Source: Spirochaeta sp.
Lineage (GTDB): Bacteria; Spirochaetota; Spirochaetia; Spirochaetales_E; Spirochaetaceae_B
DNA length: 13,708 nucleotides
Direction of reading: 5' to 3'
NCBI GenBank assembly: GCA_030590585.1
Contig: JAUUYD010000014.1
Span: 1 to 13,708 of the forward strand
Shown: piece by piece, positions 13,350 through 13,708 of the stretch
Layout of the letters: the number at the start of each line of letters is the position of its first letter
Position numbering within the stretch: position 1 is the stretch's first letter
The notes under the pieces: generated by a model
Database searches by the model: none
The model's input: only the letters and a program-made list of their open reading frames with translations
Told to the model about the DNA's origin: nothing
Position numbers and translations under genes: made by a program

Positions 13350-13708
13350 TCACCCCTTCTCAGGATACAAACCCAGAATACCTTCTGCGGAGGCATCACA
13401 AATTCCTCGTTCTGTTATCAAGCCGGTAACCAGTCTCGCCGGGGTTACATCGAAGGCATAGTTAACCCCGCGACTGTTTTCGGGGGTGAGTTGAACAGTC
13501 ACTATCTCACCCTTATACAGTCCGTTGATTGTGCGAACCTCATCATCATCCCGCTGCTCGATTGGAATCTCGGCGACACCGTCTTTTATCTTCCAGTCAA
13601 AGGTGGATGATGGCAGGGCTACGTAAAAGGGGACTTTATTGTCTTTTGCGGCCAGCGCCTTGAGATAGGTACCGATTTTATTACCCACATCTCCGGTGTA
13701 AGTTGTTC
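13350..13708 (-). CDS. mtnA: S-methyl-5-thioribose-1-phosphate isomerase, C-terminal part (5' truncated)
   Basis: The frame is open to the window edge, so only about 119 C-terminal residues are visible; the GTG at 13688 is an internal Val ([10 protein letters not shown]), not a start. Recognisable MtnA text is [52 protein letters not shown] and [19 protein letters not shown]. MtnA interconverts 5-methylthioribose-1-phosphate and 5-methylthioribulose-1-phosphate in salvage of methylthioadenosine left over from polyamine synthesis. The [23 protein letters not shown] ending with a GLYPE tail resembles, from memory, the Rhodospirillum rubrum type used in the methylthio-isoprenoid or DHAP shunt pathways more than the Bacillus type. 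The catalytic Cys and Asp lie outside the window. It ends 3 bases from the opposite hypothetical gene. Confidence 0.93.
   Translation of the reverse strand, partial: TTYTGDVGNKIGTYLKALAAKDNKVPFYVALPSSTFDWKIKDGVAEIPIEQRDDDEVRTINGLYKGEIVTVQLTPENSRGVNYAFDVTPARLVTGLITERGICDASAEGILGLYPEKG

Noticed and set aside
12919..13461. 180-residue Pro/Ser/Arg-rich frame on the plus strand
   Set aside because: Low-complexity shadow in a GC-rich stretch. It runs into mtnA on the opposite strand, and the frame starting at 12738 has a Shine-Dalgarno sequence and better composition.
1..13708. Search for CRISPR arrays, tRNA or rRNA genes, insertion sequences, phage genes or a defence island
   Set aside because: No direct-repeat array, no tRNA-like cloverleaf, no transposase or integrase motif and no nuclease or toxin-antitoxin pair was seen. 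The 'phage shock' genes are a membrane stress system, not phage defence.

Overview
The window reads as an ordinary, gene-dense chromosome segment of a Gram-negative-type bacterium living at least partly without oxygen. I infer a free-living spirochaete, from the mix of a seven-helix membrane LuxR protein, a Desulfovibrio-type hybrid cluster protein and an R. rubrum-type MtnA. No ribosomal or other lineage marker is present, so this is weak. RlpA with a SPOR domain and a HlyD-type adaptor argue for an outer membrane and a periplasm. I see no tRNA, rRNA, CRISPR array, insertion sequence or phage gene.

Layout. 1-1963 (+): the end of a diguanylate cyclase, a seven-helix membrane protein with a LuxR-type DNA-binding tail, and a Crp/Fnr-family regulator. 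2023-3696 (-): hcp, convergent with that regulator, with a perfect 20-bp palindrome upstream. This looks like an HcpR-type nitrosative-stress unit. 3896-4540 (-): an unrecognised secreted protein, divergent from an ABC exporter (4635-6284) and its overlapping HlyD-type membrane fusion protein (6272-7336). 7379-8665 (-): an overlapping pspA-pspB-like-pspC operon behind a near-perfect sigma-54 promoter, divergent from its activator gene pspF (to 9810, +). Two tandem operator-like repeats lie between them at positions suited to PspF upstream activating sites. 9892-10740 (+): a membrane-anchored flavodoxin-fold quinone reductase that carries an ApbE-type flavinylation motif, the most unusual gene here. 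10744-11223 (-): SlyD. 11301-12146 (+): a Cof-type HAD phosphatase. 12134-12739 (-): RlpA. 12738-13346 (+): an orphan protein whose start codon overlaps that of rlpA on the other strand. 13350-13708 (-): the C-terminal part of MtnA.

Several parts share an envelope or redox-stress theme: Hcp with its regulator (NO/hydroxylamine), the Psp system (membrane integrity), the extracytoplasmic flavoprotein and RlpA (peptidoglycan). Only the hcp and psp groupings rest on sequence-level regulatory evidence; the rest is adjacency. Convergent gene ends are packed very tightly (3-bp gaps or a 13-bp overlap), and several starts have poor Shine-Dalgarno sequences.
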